Shown here: in pieces, positions 55,371 through 64,000 of the stretch | Layout: each line of letters starts with the position of its first letter | Position numbering within the stretch: the first letter of the stretch is position 1 | DNA from: Acidimicrobiia bacterium | GTDB taxonomy: Bacteria > Actinomycetota > Acidimicrobiia > IMCC26256 > PALSA-610 | Reading direction: 5' to 3' | Length of the DNA stretch: 64,000 nt | Assembly (NCBI GenBank): GCA_036271555.1 | Contig: DATBAK010000037.1 | Coordinates: 1 to 64,000 of the forward strand | Program-made: the position numbers and the translations under genes | Notes under the pieces: model-generated | Databases searched by the model: none | The model's input: only the letters and a program-made list of their open reading frames with translations | Told to the model about the DNA's origin: nothing

Positions 55371-58300
55371 TCAGATCGGGGTCGAGGACGCGGCGGGTTG
55401 CGCCGTGCCGTTGCCGCTGGCGCTGCCGCTGCGGCTGATCGCGGCTTCGGTGGTACCGAGGTACGACGCGACGACGCGCGGGTCGTGCACGACGTCGGCA
55501 GGTGCGCCGGTCGTGACGACCTCGCCGAGCTCGAGCGCGACGATGCGGTCGGCGATCGACAGCAACAAGGGCACGTCGTGCTCGATCACGAGGAGGCTCG
55601 CGCCGGTCTCGTTGCGGATGCGCAGCAGCAGCGGGCCGAGCGCCTCGGCCTCGCGCTGCGCGATGCCCGACGACGGTTCGTCGAGCAGCAGCACCGTTGG
55701 CTCGTGCGCGAGCACGCACGCGAGGTCGACGACGCGCCGGCTGCCGGTCGACAGCTCACGCGTGAGCTTGTCGCGGAAGTCGGTGATGCCGAGCAACTCG
55801 AGCAGCTGCTCGACGCGCTCGCGCACGTGCAGCTCCGAGTCGGTGACCGACGGGAGGTGCAACGCGGCGGCGATCGGATCGCGGACTTCGACGCGGCGCT
55901 CGAGCGCGACCGCGATCGTCTCCGCGACGGTGAGCGCGGGAAAGAGGCGGCCGTCCTGGAACGAACGTCCGAGACCGAGTCGCGCGCGTGCCGCCGCACC
56001 GAGCCGCGTGACGTCGCGCACGCCCGCGCCGGAGCCGTCGTCGAACCCGATCGTGCCCGCGTCGGCCGGGAGGAAGCCCGAGACGACGTCGAACAGCGTG
56101 GTCTTGCCCGCGCCGTTCGGGCCGAGGAAGCCCACGATCTCGCCGCCACCGACGTCGACGGTCACGTCGGTCAGCGCGTGCAGCCCGCCGAAGCGCTTCC
56201 CGACGCCGATGAGCGCGAGGCGCGTCGGTCCCACCGTCACGGCGGGCGCGACCGGCGCGTCCGCGCGCTCACTCGCCGCGCCGTTCGGCGCGCTCACCGT
56301 CGCGGCGCCCTCGAGGAACACGGACCGCAGCACGTCGGGCCGGTCGAGCAGCTCCGCGGTCGGGCCGTGGAAGCGGATCTCGCCCTTCTCCATGAAGTAC
56401 GCGGTTTCGGCGAGCGTGAGCGCGAGGTTCACCGACTGCTCGACGAGGATGATCGTCGTCCCGTTGGCGCGGATCTCGTGCACGATCGGCAGCAGCTGCT
56501 CGACGACCGCGGGCGCGAGCCCGAGCGAGAGCTCGTCGATCATCAGCAGCCGCGGCCGCGTCACGAACGCCATGCCGAGCGTGAGCATCTGCTGCTGACC
56601 CCCGGACAGGTTCCCGGCCGGTTCCTCGAGCCGCTCGCGCAACACGGGGAAGAGCGAGAGCACGTGCTCGACGCCTTCGCGCGTGCGCACGTGGTCGCGC
56701 CGGTGCAGCCAGCCCGCGAGCCGCAGGTTCTCGTTGACGGTGAGCGACGGGAACACGCCCGCGCCGCCCGGCACCTGCACGACTCCGCGCCCCGCGACCT
56801 CGTTGGGAGGCGCGTACGTCATGTCGCGTCCGTCGAACACGATCGCACCGTTGGTCGCCTCGACGACACCGGAGATCGATTTCAACAACGTCGACTTGCC
56901 CGCGCCGTTCGTGCCGAGCAGCGCGACGATCTCGCCCTCGTCGATCTCGAAGTTGACGCCGAACAGCACCTGCACGCCGTCGTACGCGACGTCGAGATTG
57001 CGCACGAGCAGCAGTTTGGCGAGCCCCTGCTTGCGCAGGTACGCGACCTCGGCCTGCGCGGCCGTCGACGTCCACACGCGGTTGATGTCGGACTTCACGT
57101 AGAGCGACGCGGACGCGATCGTCCACGCGCCGATGAGGAAGATCGGGCCGACGAAGAGCAGGCCTTGGCGGATGCCCCAGTGATTCGAGATGTAGCCGAC
57201 GACCTCGAGCGTGAGCACGCCGGGCACGACGAACAGCGACGACATCGAATAGCCGAGTGATCGCACCTTCGGCGGGATGCAGAGGCTCAGCGACGCGTAG
57301 ATGCCCGGTGCGAGCAGCGACACGACACCGCCGATGAAGACGTTCAACACGATCGCGACCCAGAGCACGGGCGTGAGCGCGAACACGGTGAACGCGGCGG
57401 CGACGATCACGCCGACGACCGCGAGCAGGCGCAGGCCGAGCCCGGGATCGGTGAGCATCATGCGACTCGCGAGCGGGATGCCGAGCATGAGCCCGATCGC
57501 GGCCGCGGGCTCGGTGCCCGCGTTGATGAAGCCCCGAGCGCGCTCGTCGAGGTGGTAGATCTCCTGGTAGTAGAGCGACGTGAGGGTCACGAGCCCGACG
57601 ATCGACGCCGCGAGGAACGGCAGCGAGTACCAGATCCGTCGCAGCGTGCGCACTTGCCAGAGGATGCGCACCGACTCCGCGAACGACGGTGGAACTTCGT
57701 CGGTCGCGATCGTCTCCGCGCTCGCGCCGGCGGCTTCGCGCTCCCAGTGACCGCGCAGCGGCTCGTGCAGCTTGAACGCGAGCACCGCGAACACCAGTGT
57801 CGGGAACGCGAACACGACGAACGGTGTGCGCCAGCCGAAGTAGTAGCCGAGCAGGCCGCCGCCGAACGCGCCGATCGCGGAGCCGACGGCGGTACCGATG
57901 CGATGGAAGCCGAAGACGTCGGTGCGCTTCTCGATCGGGTAGTAGTCGGCGAGCAGCGAGTTGTGTGTCGGCGTGACGACGGCCTTCCCGACGCCCGAGC
58001 CGCTGCGCATGATCCACAGCAACCAGATCGTCGTCGCAGCTCCGGTCGCGAGGCCGAACACCGCCCACACGAACGCGCCGGCGATCGCGATCGACACGCG
58101 GTGCAGCCGGTCGGAGAAGTAGGCGAGCGGCACTTCGAGCAGCAGTCCGCCGAGGAGCGTGAGCGCGATGAGCGTGAGGACGCCTTGGTCCGACAGGTGG
58201 AACGCGTCGCGGATGTCGGGCACGAGCACCGCGAGCGCGGAGCGATCGAGCTCGGCCGCCGCGTTCAGGCCGAAGAGCACGATCAGTGGGTAGACACGTT

Positions 58301-58388
58301 CGGCGCCGGTCAGCTCCGCGAAGTAGCGCTTGGGCGTGCGCGGCTTGTGCAGCCGCACCGTGCCGATGTCGAGGCCGAGGATCTTCAC
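55371..58388 (-). CDS. MFS-LivF-LivG triple-domain fusion transporter protein
   Basis: 1005 aa in one open frame. Residues 30-430 form a 12-helix major-facilitator domain (LNAAAELDRSALAVLVPDIR, RSGSGVGKAVVTPTHNSLLA). Residues 460-690 are a LivF-like ATPase: Walker A 492-500 (GTNGAGKST), signature NLSGGQQQM at 593-601, Walker B LLMIDEL at 614-620. Residues 722-980 are a LivG-like ATPase: Walker A 756-764 (GPNGAGKTT), degenerate signature LSTGSRR, Walker B VLLLDEPSSG. GTG 58388 overlaps the stop of the LivH-LivM gene (GTGA), so it is translated with it. I know no characterised protein of this layout. Confidence 0.93.
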   Translation of the reverse strand: MKILGLDIGTVRLHKPRTPKRYFAELTGAERVYPLIVLFGLNAAAELDRSALAVLVPDIRDAFHLSDQGVLTLIALTLLGGLLLEVPLAYFSDRLHRVSIAIAGAFVWAVFGLATGAATTIWLLWIMRSGSGVGKAVVTPTHNSLLADYYPIEKRTDVFGFHRIGTAVGSAIGAFGGGLLGYYFGWRTPFVVFAFPTLVFAVLAFKLHEPLRGHWEREAAGASAETIATDEVPPSFAESVRILWQVRTLRRIWYSLPFLAASIVGLVTLTSLYYQEIYHLDERARGFINAGTEPAAAIGLMLGIPLASRMMLTDPGLGLRLLAVVGVIVAAAFTVFALTPVLWVAIVLNVFIGGVVSLLAPGIYASLSLCIPPKVRSLGYSMSSLFVVPGVLTLEVVGYISNHWGIRQGLLFVGPIFLIGAWTIASASLYVKSDINRVWTSTAAQAEVAYLRKQGLAKLLLVRNLDVAYDGVQVLFGVNFEIDEGEIVALLGTNGAGKSTLLKSISGVVEATNGAIVFDGRDMTYAPPNEVAGRGVVQVPGGAGVFPSLTVNENLRLAGWLHRRDHVRTREGVEHVLSLFPVLRERLEEPAGNLSGGQQQMLTLGMAFVTRPRLLMIDELSLGLAPAVVEQLLPIVHEIRANGTTIILVEQSVNLALTLAETAYFMEKGEIRFHGPTAELLDRPDVLRSVFLEGAATVSAPNGAASERADAPVAPAVTVGPTRLALIGVGKRFGGLHALTDVTVDVGGGEIVGFLGPNGAGKTTLFDVVSGFLPADAGTIGFDDGSGAGVRDVTRLGAAARARLGLGRSFQDGRLFPALTVAETIAVALERRVEVRDPIAAALHLPSVTDSELHVRERVEQLLELLGITDFRDKLTRELSTGSRRVVDLACVLAHEPTVLLLDEPSSGIAQREAEALGPLLLRIRNETGASLLVIEHDVPLLLSIADRIVALELGEVVTTGAPADVVHDPRVVASYLGTTEAAISRSGSASGNGTAQPAASSTPI

Positions 58389-60592
58389 CGCGCCGGCTCC
58401 GTGAGCTCCGGCTCCGATTCCGGCTTCGATTCCGACGCCGATGGTTGCGCGGAGACCGTGGGGATCTCGGGCGCGGCCGTCGCGACCATCGTGTCGGCAA
58501 CGAGGCTCGGCACGCGGATGCCGCGCCGCCGCGCGAACCAGCGCAGACCCTCGTCGCGCAGGTCGCCGAACGCGCCACCGAGCCCGCCCGGGAGCAGCAT
58601 GAGCACGAGCAGCATGCCCGCTCCGGTCGCGAGGAACGACCACTCCGACGGCAGGAACCAGTTGATGCCCTGCACGTAGATCGCGCCAGCGATCGCGCCC
58701 GACATCGAGCCGAGACCGCCGACGACGACCATCGAGAAGACGGTGAGCGCGGCGGCAGGTTGGAAGTTGGCGAGGTCGAGCGCGCGCTGCTGGTGCACGA
58801 ACAGCGCGCCGGCGACACCCGAGATGAACCCCGACACCGCGAACGCGATGACCACGGCGCGGCGCGCGTCGATGCCGTACGACTCCGCGGCCCGCTCGTT
58901 CTCGCGCGTGCCGATGAGCACGCGTCCCGTACGGCTCGTGCGCAAACCGCGTACCGCGACGAGCGTCAGCCCGAGCATCACGAGGATCAGGACGTAGAAG
59001 CGCGTCTCGCTCCCGACCGCGATCGCGCCGAACACGCGCGTGCGCTCGATCCGGCCCTTCGGCAACCACGACGAGAAGAACTGCGGGTTCAGGAGATAGC
59101 TCGACGTGACGAGCGCGAGCGCGAGGGTCGTGACCGCAAACGAGAGCCCGCGGGCGCGCAGCGTCGGCAATCCGACGACCGTCATCACGACCGCACCGAC
59201 GCAGCCACCCGCGAGCATCACGAGCGACATGTCCCAGTGGTATCGGGTCGTGAGCGAACCCGCGACCGCGGCCGCGATGCCGACGACCGCGACCTGTCCC
59301 AGGCTCACCTGGCCGGCCCAACCCGTGAGCACGACGAGCGAGATGCCGATCATCGCGAAGATGCCGATCGTGCCCGCGAGCAGCACGCGGCTCTCACCCA
59401 TGAACAGCGGGACCGCCGCGAGCCCGAACAGCGCCAGCAAACCGAGCACCCACTGCGCGGCGACGACCTCGCGTACGCCGCGCAATTCGTTCGGGATCGG
59501 CCGCGTCTCGCGCGTCGCCTGCCAGGTCGAGACGTCGTCGGCGCCGACGCGGTTGCGACTCCGGTCCCGTGCGAAGAGCACGGCGACCACGATGATGAGG
59601 GCGATGACCGCGTCGCGGTAGCCGTCCTGGTTCCACGCGAACTTCACGCTCTGGTCGACGACGCCGAGCCCGATCGCGGCGCCGACGATCGTCGGCATCT
59701 TCTCCATGCGCCCGATCACCGCCGCGCCCAGCGCGGGCAGCAGGATCTCCGGTCCGAGCACCTGGCCGATGCTCACGCCGACGACGCCGGCGCGCAGGAA
59801 CAGCCCGACGAACGCGAGGACCGCCGAGATCATCCACACGATCGTGTGCAGGCGCTTCACCGGGACTCCGAGCAGCAGCGCGCGGCTCGCGCTCTCCGCG
59901 CTGCCGCGCAGGCCGATGCCGATCGCGCTGAAGCGCATGAACCACGCGAGCGCGAGCAGCACGAGCGGCGCGACGACGAAGACCGCGACGTCGTTGCCGT
60001 TGAACGCGACCTGCCCGAACGTGAAGTCGACGTGAACGGGCGGGCTGTATTGCGGCGACGACAGGTTGCCGAACCAACCGGGCATGAAGAACGAGAAGCC
60101 GACGAGCACCTGCGTGATCCCGATCGTCGCGACCGTGAGGATCAGGCGCGGCGCGGTGAAGAAGCGGCGGACGAAGATCAGCTCGACGAGCGCGCCGAGC
60201 ACCGCGGCCGAGAGCAGGCCGACCGGCATCGCGAACCAATAGCTCCAGCCCTTGGCGAGGATGAGGAGCGACGCGAGCAGCGACGGCACGATGCCGAGGT
60301 CGGCCTGCGCGAAGTTGATGATGCGGTTGGCGCGGAACGTGAGGGCGAGGCCGACTGCGATGAGCGACGACAGGAGCCCGAGCTCCGCGCCGTTGAGCGT
60401 GACGCCCCACGGCACGTGCCGCCAGAGCAGCCGCGAGCCGACGACGAGAACGAGGAACGGCGCGGCGGCCACGAGCGCGCGTCGCACCCCGCCGTCACGG
60501 GAGAGGTCGAGCGCGAGAAAACCGTGTTCGCGTTGGCGCGTTGCTGTGTCGCCGGTGTCGTGCAGCTGCGGCTCCCCCCGAAGCACGTTCAC
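58385..60592 (-). CDS. LivH-LivM fused branched-chain-type ABC permease
   Basis: 735 aa. Residues about 40-345 are LivH-like (TFRANRIINFAQADLGIVPS, the ALGAAVIGRMEKMP segment) and residues about 375-690 are LivM-like (LTGWAGQVSLGQVAVVGIAA, VVVGGLGSMSGAIAGAIYV). Both halves of the pore are thus in one chain. The Pro/Glu/Ser tail after residue 700 is cytoplasmic. GTG 60592 with AGGAG 6 nt before. It sits 9 nt after the TetR gene. Confidence 0.93.
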   Translation of the reverse strand: MNVLRGEPQLHDTGDTATRQREHGFLALDLSRDGGVRRALVAAAPFLVLVVGSRLLWRHVPWGVTLNGAELGLLSSLIAVGLALTFRANRIINFAQADLGIVPSLLASLLILAKGWSYWFAMPVGLLSAAVLGALVELIFVRRFFTAPRLILTVATIGITQVLVGFSFFMPGWFGNLSSPQYSPPVHVDFTFGQVAFNGNDVAVFVVAPLVLLALAWFMRFSAIGIGLRGSAESASRALLLGVPVKRLHTIVWMISAVLAFVGLFLRAGVVGVSIGQVLGPEILLPALGAAVIGRMEKMPTIVGAAIGLGVVDQSVKFAWNQDGYRDAVIALIIVVAVLFARDRSRNRVGADDVSTWQATRETRPIPNELRGVREVVAAQWVLGLLALFGLAAVPLFMGESRVLLAGTIGIFAMIGISLVVLTGWAGQVSLGQVAVVGIAAAVAGSLTTRYHWDMSLVMLAGGCVGAVVMTVVGLPTLRARGLSFAVTTLALALVTSSYLLNPQFFSSWLPKGRIERTRVFGAIAVGSETRFYVLILVMLGLTLVAVRGLRTSRTGRVLIGTRENERAAESYGIDARRAVVIAFAVSGFISGVAGALFVHQQRALDLANFQPAAALTVFSMVVVGGLGSMSGAIAGAIYVQGINWFLPSEWSFLATGAGMLLVLMLLPGGLGGAFGDLRDEGLRWFARRRGIRVPSLVADTMVATAAPEIPTVSAQPSASESKPESEPELTEPAR

Positions 60593-60601
60593 CCTTGCTC
60601 C

Positions 60602-61285
60602 TCACCGCCCACGCCGGCGTCCCCTTCCGGCGCGCGCGGGCGCCATGGTCGCACGCGCCTCCGTGGCAGTGGCGTCACCTGCCCGCAGCAGCGCCCGCAA
60701 CGTGTCGGTGACGGTCGCGGTGGCGGCGGCGAGCCCGAGGTTGCGGCGCACGCGGAGGAACTCCCACGACTCGGAGCTCGTGAGCGCGTCGCAGGCGTCG
60801 AGGGTGCGGGCACGCGTCTCGGGCCCGAGCGCGTCGAGCTCGATCGCGAAGACCCGTTCGAGCTCGACGCGGCCCTGACGGCGCGCGTAGCGGGTCGCGT
60901 TCGCGAGCGCCGGCGACCACGGCTCCTGCAGCGCAGTCGCCTTCGCGACCGGTGCGATCGCGTCCAGCACGGCCGTGCGTTGGTTCGAGAACGCGACGAG
61001 CCGGTCCTCGAACGGACCGTCGGTCGACAGCGGCCGCACGAGCGCGCCGACGCGGGTGCGCTGCTCGCGTGCGGCGGCGAGGAAGAGATCGTCGAGGTCC
61101 TCGAAGTGGACATAGACCGAGCGCAGCGAGATGCCCGCGCGCTCGGCGATGCGCCCCGCCGTCGGCCGGAGGTCGCCTTCGGCGATGAGACCGAGCAGGG
61201 CCCGGACCACCGCGTCCCGCGTCCGCCGCGCGCGCGCCGAGCGGCCGTCGAGCGTCGGTTGCGCAGCCGGTTGCGGCGTTGCCAC
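60602..61285 (-). CDS. TetR-family transcriptional regulator
   Basis: 227 aa from GTG 61285. The N-terminal HTH is RTRDAVVRALLGLIAEG and RIAERAGISLRSVYVHFED. The C-terminal ligand domain is unlike named families, and the tail is Arg/Ala-rich. As the first gene of the transporter operon it probably controls it and senses the transported compound. Upstream 61286-61429 is a divergent gap. Confidence 0.93.
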   Translation of the reverse strand: MATPQPAAQPTLDGRSARARRTRDAVVRALLGLIAEGDLRPTAGRIAERAGISLRSVYVHFEDLDDLFLAAAREQRTRVGALVRPLSTDGPFEDRLVAFSNQRTAVLDAIAPVAKATALQEPWSPALANATRYARRQGRVELERVFAIELDALGPETRARTLDACDALTSSESWEFLRVRRNLGLAAATATVTDTLRALLRAGDATATEARATMAPARAGRGRRRGR

Positions 61286-61330
61286 CGGCGGACCCTACGG
61301 TTTGTTTCACACCCTGTGCAATGCTTCCGG

Positions 61331-61372
61331 GCGGGCCCGCTGCGCTCCTTCGTCGCTCCGTTCGCCGCCGCG
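61331..61372 (+). repeat. Dispersed intergenic repeat, weak copy
   Basis: GCGGGCCCGCTGCGCTCCTT, then CGTCGCTCCGTTCGCCGCCGCG. It keeps the CGCTCC and TTCGTCGCTCCG pieces of the family but is clearly diverged. It lies between the divergent TetR and toastrack genes. Confidence 0.4.
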
Positions 61373-61429
61373 TGCCAGTGACGGGTGTCACCGCGGTGCG
61401 GGCCGAAGGCACCCGTACACTCCGCTCGC

Positions 61430-62107
61430 ATGCAGGAACCCGCGTCGCCGGCGCCGCTCCGGCTGACGATTGCGGCGCGCAGCGGGTCGATCCACCTGCG
61501 CAGCGCCCCCGGAGCGCGGGTCGAGGCCCCCGGCGCGCGGGTGCTCCACGAAGCCGAGGGCTCGGTACGCGTCGAGGCGTCATCTCGGAACCTCGAGGTC
61601 ACCTGCCCCGACGGCGCCGACGTGATTCTCGGTACCGCGTCCGGGAAGGTGCGGCTGGAAGGCCGGTTCGGCGACGTGCGGGTCACGAGCGCGTCGGGGA
61701 GCGTCGAGATCGACTCGGTCGCGGCGCTCGACGTGCGGCTGAAGTCGGGATCGGTGACCGTCGAGTCGTGCACCGGCGACTGCCACGTCGTCTCCACGAG
61801 CGGCCGCATCGAGATCGAGCGCGCCGGTCGCGTCGACGTCGGCGGGAAGTCGGGCACGATCATCGTGAGATCGGCGGCGGGAGGTTGCATCCGCACGACG
61901 TCGGGACACATCGAGGTCGGGCTCGACCGCGCGGCCGACCTCGAGGTCCGTGGGGTGTCGAGCTCGATCGAGGTCGACCTCCCCGTGGGCGTCGCGCCCG
62001 CGCTCGACCTGCACTCGATGACCGGTTCGGTGCGCGTCGACGTCCCGAGCGGCGACGACTGTCAGATCGTCGTGCGTACGGTCAGCGGATCGATCAAAGT
62101 GCGATGA
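61430..62107 (+). CDS. Toastrack-like (DUF4097-type) beta-repeat protein
   Basis: 225 aa, no signal peptide or membrane helix. Repeated strands with SGS-V-x-I/V-x turns (TASGKVRLEGRFGDV, SASGSVEIDSV, SGSVTVESCTGD, TSGRIEIERAG, VSGSIKV) build a one-sided beta-helix or toastrack. Such domains often accompany sensors at the membrane; this one is cytoplasmic by sequence. ATGA overlap couples it to the cyclase-domain gene. Confidence 0.85.
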   Translation: MQEPASPAPLRLTIAARSGSIHLRSAPGARVEAPGARVLHEAEGSVRVEASSRNLEVTCPDGADVILGTASGKVRLEGRFGDVRVTSASGSVEIDSVAALDVRLKSGSVTVESCTGDCHVVSTSGRIEIERAGRVDVGGKSGTIIVRSAAGGCIRTTSGHIEVGLDRAADLEVRGVSSSIEVDLPVGVAPALDLHSMTGSVRVDVPSGDDCQIVVRTVSGSIKVR

Positions 62108-62631
62108 CCGCGAGCGACGGGCCCGGCGCGGTCGTCTTCACCGACATCGTCGAGTTCACGCGCTACAACGCGGAGCGCGGCGACGATGCCGCAGTCGCGC
62201 TGCTCGAGCAGCAGAGCGCCGACGTACGCGCGCTGTTGCCGGAGTGCGCGCGCGTCGTGAAGGAGCTCGGCGACGGGTTGATGCTGTGGATCCCGGACGC
62301 GTGCGCCGCGCTCGAGACGTGCCTCGCGCTGCAGGACCGTGTCGGCGGTCGCGACGCGTCGAACGATGTCGACGCGATCGAGATCCGCGTCGGCGCGCAC
62401 TGGGGGTCGCCGCGCCGCCGCGGCGACGACTTCGTCGGCAATGTCGTGAACCTCGCGGCGCGCATCGTCGACCTCGCGGCCGCGGGCGAGGTGCTCGTGT
62501 CCGAGGCGTTGCTCGCGGCCGCCGGCGACGCCGCCGCGCTGAACGCGAAGGCCGACGAGCTCGGGCCCGTGTTCGTGAAGGGCGTGCCCGATCCCGTTCC
62601 GCTCTACCGGCTCAACGCCCTTGGTTCTTGA
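62104..62631 (+). CDS. Class III adenylate/guanylate cyclase-domain protein
   Basis: 175 aa, one cyclase homology domain. [17 protein letters not shown] (first metal Asp and surrounding), [14 protein letters not shown] (second metal Asp) and [16 protein letters not shown] with the transition-state Asn/Arg segment are all visible. Likely active as a homodimer making cAMP or cGMP. Coupled to the toastrack gene; tail overlaps gpmA by 20 nt. Confidence 0.9.
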   Translation: MTASDGPGAVVFTDIVEFTRYNAERGDDAAVALLEQQSADVRALLPECARVVKELGDGLMLWIPDACAALETCLALQDRVGGRDASNDVDAIEIRVGAHWGSPRRRGDDFVGNVVNLAARIVDLAAAGEVLVSEALLAAAGDAAALNAKADELGPVFVKGVPDPVPLYRLNALGS

Positions 62632-63373
62632 CCGCGGCGGCGGCTTCGGCCGCGGCGGCCGGGTCGAGGTAGCGACCCTTGAGCCCGAGCGCGTCGGCGT
62701 CGTGGATCGGTCGCAGGTCGTCGTCGAGCTCGTACACGAGGGGCATGCCGGTCGGGATGTCGAGCTCGACCACGCCCTCGTCGCTCATCCCGTCGAGATG
62801 CTTCACGAGCGAGCGCAAGCTGTTTCCGTGCGCGGCGACGAGCACGACGCGCCCCGCGCGCAGGTCGGGCGCGATCGACTCGTTCCAGTAGGGAAGCAGC
62901 CGCGCGACGACATCGCGGAGGCATTCGGTCTGCGGCAGCTGCTCGCGAGGCACGTCGGCGTAGCGCTCGTCGATGCCCGACATCGGGTCGTCGATCGCGA
63001 GCGGCGGCGGCGGCACGTCGTAGCTGCGGCGCCAGATCTTGAACTGCTCGGGGCCGAACTCCTCGAGCGTCTGCTTCTTGCTCTTTCCCTGGAGCGCGCC
63101 GTAGTGCCGCTCGTTCAGTCGCCACGAACGACGGACGGGGATCCACTTGCGCCCGAGGGTGTCGAGCGCGAGCTCCGCGGTGCGGATTGCGCGCAGCTGG
63201 ACCGATGTGTGCAGCACGTCGGGCCGCAGGCCCGCGTCGCGCAGTTGCGTGCCGCCCCGCGCGGCCTCTTCCCGCCCGCGGTCGGTGAGGTCGACGTCGA
63301 CCCATCCGGTGAACAGCCCGGAGACGTTCCACTCACTCTGGCCGTGGCGGAGCAGGATCAGCGTCGCGGTCAC
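62612..63373 (-). CDS. gpmA: 2,3-bisphosphoglycerate-dependent phosphoglycerate mutase
   Basis: 253 aa glycolytic enzyme (3-PG to 2-PG). Phospho-His in [26 protein letters not shown], and the second His in [20 protein letters not shown]. Full length, with an Ala-rich end ([17 protein letters not shown]). Upstream of it, 22 nt away, ends the ABC ATPase on the same strand. Confidence 0.96.
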   Translation of the reverse strand: MTATLILLRHGQSEWNVSGLFTGWVDVDLTDRGREEAARGGTQLRDAGLRPDVLHTSVQLRAIRTAELALDTLGRKWIPVRRSWRLNERHYGALQGKSKKQTLEEFGPEQFKIWRRSYDVPPPPLAIDDPMSGIDERYADVPREQLPQTECLRDVVARLLPYWNESIAPDLRAGRVVLVAAHGNSLRSLVKHLDGMSDEGVVELDIPTGMPLVYELDDDLRPIHDADALGLKGRYLDPAAAAEAAAAVKNQGR

Positions 63374-63395
63374 AGTCCGGACGCTAGCCGTGACC

Positions 63396-64000
63396 TCACA
63401 TGCGCTTCGCTTCGATGATGCTGCGCAGGAACGTGCGGGTGCGCTCGCGCGTCGGCGCGCTGAAGACCTGCGCGGGCGGGCCTTCTTCCTCGATCCGGCC
63501 TTCGTAGAGGAACACGACCTTGCTCGCGACGTCGCGCGCGAAGCCCATCTCGTGTGTCGCGATGAGCATCGTCATGCCCTCGCTCGCGAGCTGGCCGACG
63601 AGCGTGAGCACTTCCGACACGAGCTCCGGGTCGAGCGCGCTCGTCACCTCGTCGAGGAGCATGACCCGCGGCTGCATCGCGAGCGCGCGGACGATCGCGA
63701 CGCGCTGCTGCTGGCCGCCCGACAGCCGGTCCGGATAGTCGTCGCGCTTGTCCCAGAGCCCGATGCGGTTGAGCAGCGCGTGCGCGCGCTCGGCCGCGTC
63801 CTTCTGCGACAGCTTCAGCACCTTGCGGGGCGCGAGCGTGACGTTCTGCACGACGCTCATGTGCGGGAAGAGGTTGTAGCTCTGGAAGACGATGCCGATG
63901 TCCTGACGCAACGCGTTGAGGTCGACCCCGCGGCCCGACACGCGCTCGCCTTCGATGCGGATCTCGCCCTGTTCGATCGTCTCCAGCGCGTTCACACACC
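63396..64000 (-). CDS. Polar amino acid ABC transporter ATP-binding protein (GlnQ-like), 5' end outside window
   Basis: The C-terminal 201 residues are present; the frame is open to the edge. It starts within [13 protein letters not shown], just after the Walker A region, which lies outside. Q-loop [12 protein letters not shown], signature [15 protein letters not shown], Walker [15 protein letters not shown] and the H-loop His (IATHEMGF) are intact. GlnQ/HisP group: energises uptake of polar amino acids. Permease and binding-protein genes should lie upstream of the window. Confidence 0.93.
   Translation of the reverse strand, partial: CVNALETIEQGEIRIEGERVSGRGVDLNALRQDIGIVFQSYNLFPHMSVVQNVTLAPRKVLKLSQKDAAERAHALLNRIGLWDKRDDYPDRLSGGQQQRVAIVRALAMQPRVMLLDEVTSALDPELVSEVLTLVGQLASEGMTMLIATHEMGFARDVASKVVFLYEGRIEEEGPPAQVFSAPTRERTRTFLRSIIEAKRM

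Noticed and set aside
53742-57260. 1172-residue plus-strand frame opposite the binding protein and ABC fusion
   Set aside because: Arg/Glu/Val-rich shadow antisense to clear transporter genes; no recognisable fold.
58286-61381. 1031-residue plus-strand frame opposite LivH-LivM and TetR
   Set aside because: Arg/Asp/Glu-rich shadow antisense to two well-supported genes.

Overview
The window is high-GC DNA (about 70% by eye) with many GTG starts, very short intergenic gaps and frequent ATGA/GTGA stop-start overlaps. F420-type LLM and PPOX proteins, a mycothiol-type maleylpyruvate isomerase family protein, an HU with a lysine-rich tail, Ku plus a stand-alone LigD polymerase, and abundant acyl-CoA enzymes point to an actinobacterium. 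Acidimicrobiia is my best guess, but that class is an inference. I see no rRNA, tRNA, CRISPR array, insertion sequence or prophage, and no gap without a gene exceeds about 260 bases.

Layout. 1-5.1 kb: a translationally coupled operon of a thiolase-like protein without the usual Cys, a DUF35 Zn-ribbon/OB protein, an amidohydrolase and a double-length CaiB CoA transferase. 5.1-11.7 kb: SDR, two FAD amine oxidases, MFS exporter, DinB/MDMPI protein and an HDAC/acetylpolyamine amidohydrolase. 11.7-16.8 kb: an ECF sigma factor with a membrane partner, then a DGPF/YCII protein with an ECF42-like sigma factor and a 4'-phosphopantetheinyl transferase, and alkB under a LexA-type box. 16.9-24.7 kb: HU, an orphan ParA ATPase, and gltB-gltD. 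24.7-31.9 kb: a secreted seven-repeat Cys-paired protein, two acyl-CoA dehydrogenases, aat, an ArsC-like protein, a PPOX protein, GNAT and a small secreted protein.

31.9-39.1 kb: AlaX-like editing protein, SDR, VOC protein, a YjqB/poly-gamma-glutamate hydrolase relative, histidine phosphatase, acyl-ACP thioesterase, F420 LLM oxidoreductase, and an in-frame YceH-aldehyde dehydrogenase fusion. 39.1-48.9 kb: small ABC exporter, carboxylesterase, phytanoyl-CoA dioxygenase-like protein, gamma-carbonic-anhydrase-like protein, VIT-family protein, STAS protein divergent from a LuxR regulator, thiolase, APH-like kinase and SDR. 48.9-51.3 kb: LigD polymerase and Ku (NHEJ) with a small Cys-rich protein.

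51.4-61.3 kb holds the most unusual unit: an operon of a TetR regulator, a fused LivH-LivM permease, a 1005-residue MFS-LivF-LivG triple fusion and a membrane-anchored type I solute-binding protein. A second type I binding protein without a signal peptide lies just beyond it. 61.4-64 kb: a toastrack-like (DUF4097-type) beta-repeat protein coupled to a class III cyclase domain, phosphoglycerate mutase, and the C-terminal part of a polar amino acid ABC ATPase.

A family of short GC-rich modular repeats sits between genes. Its clearest copies are near 10.2, 30.6, 43.4, 45.8 and 49.9 kb, and two of them carry a strong hairpin.
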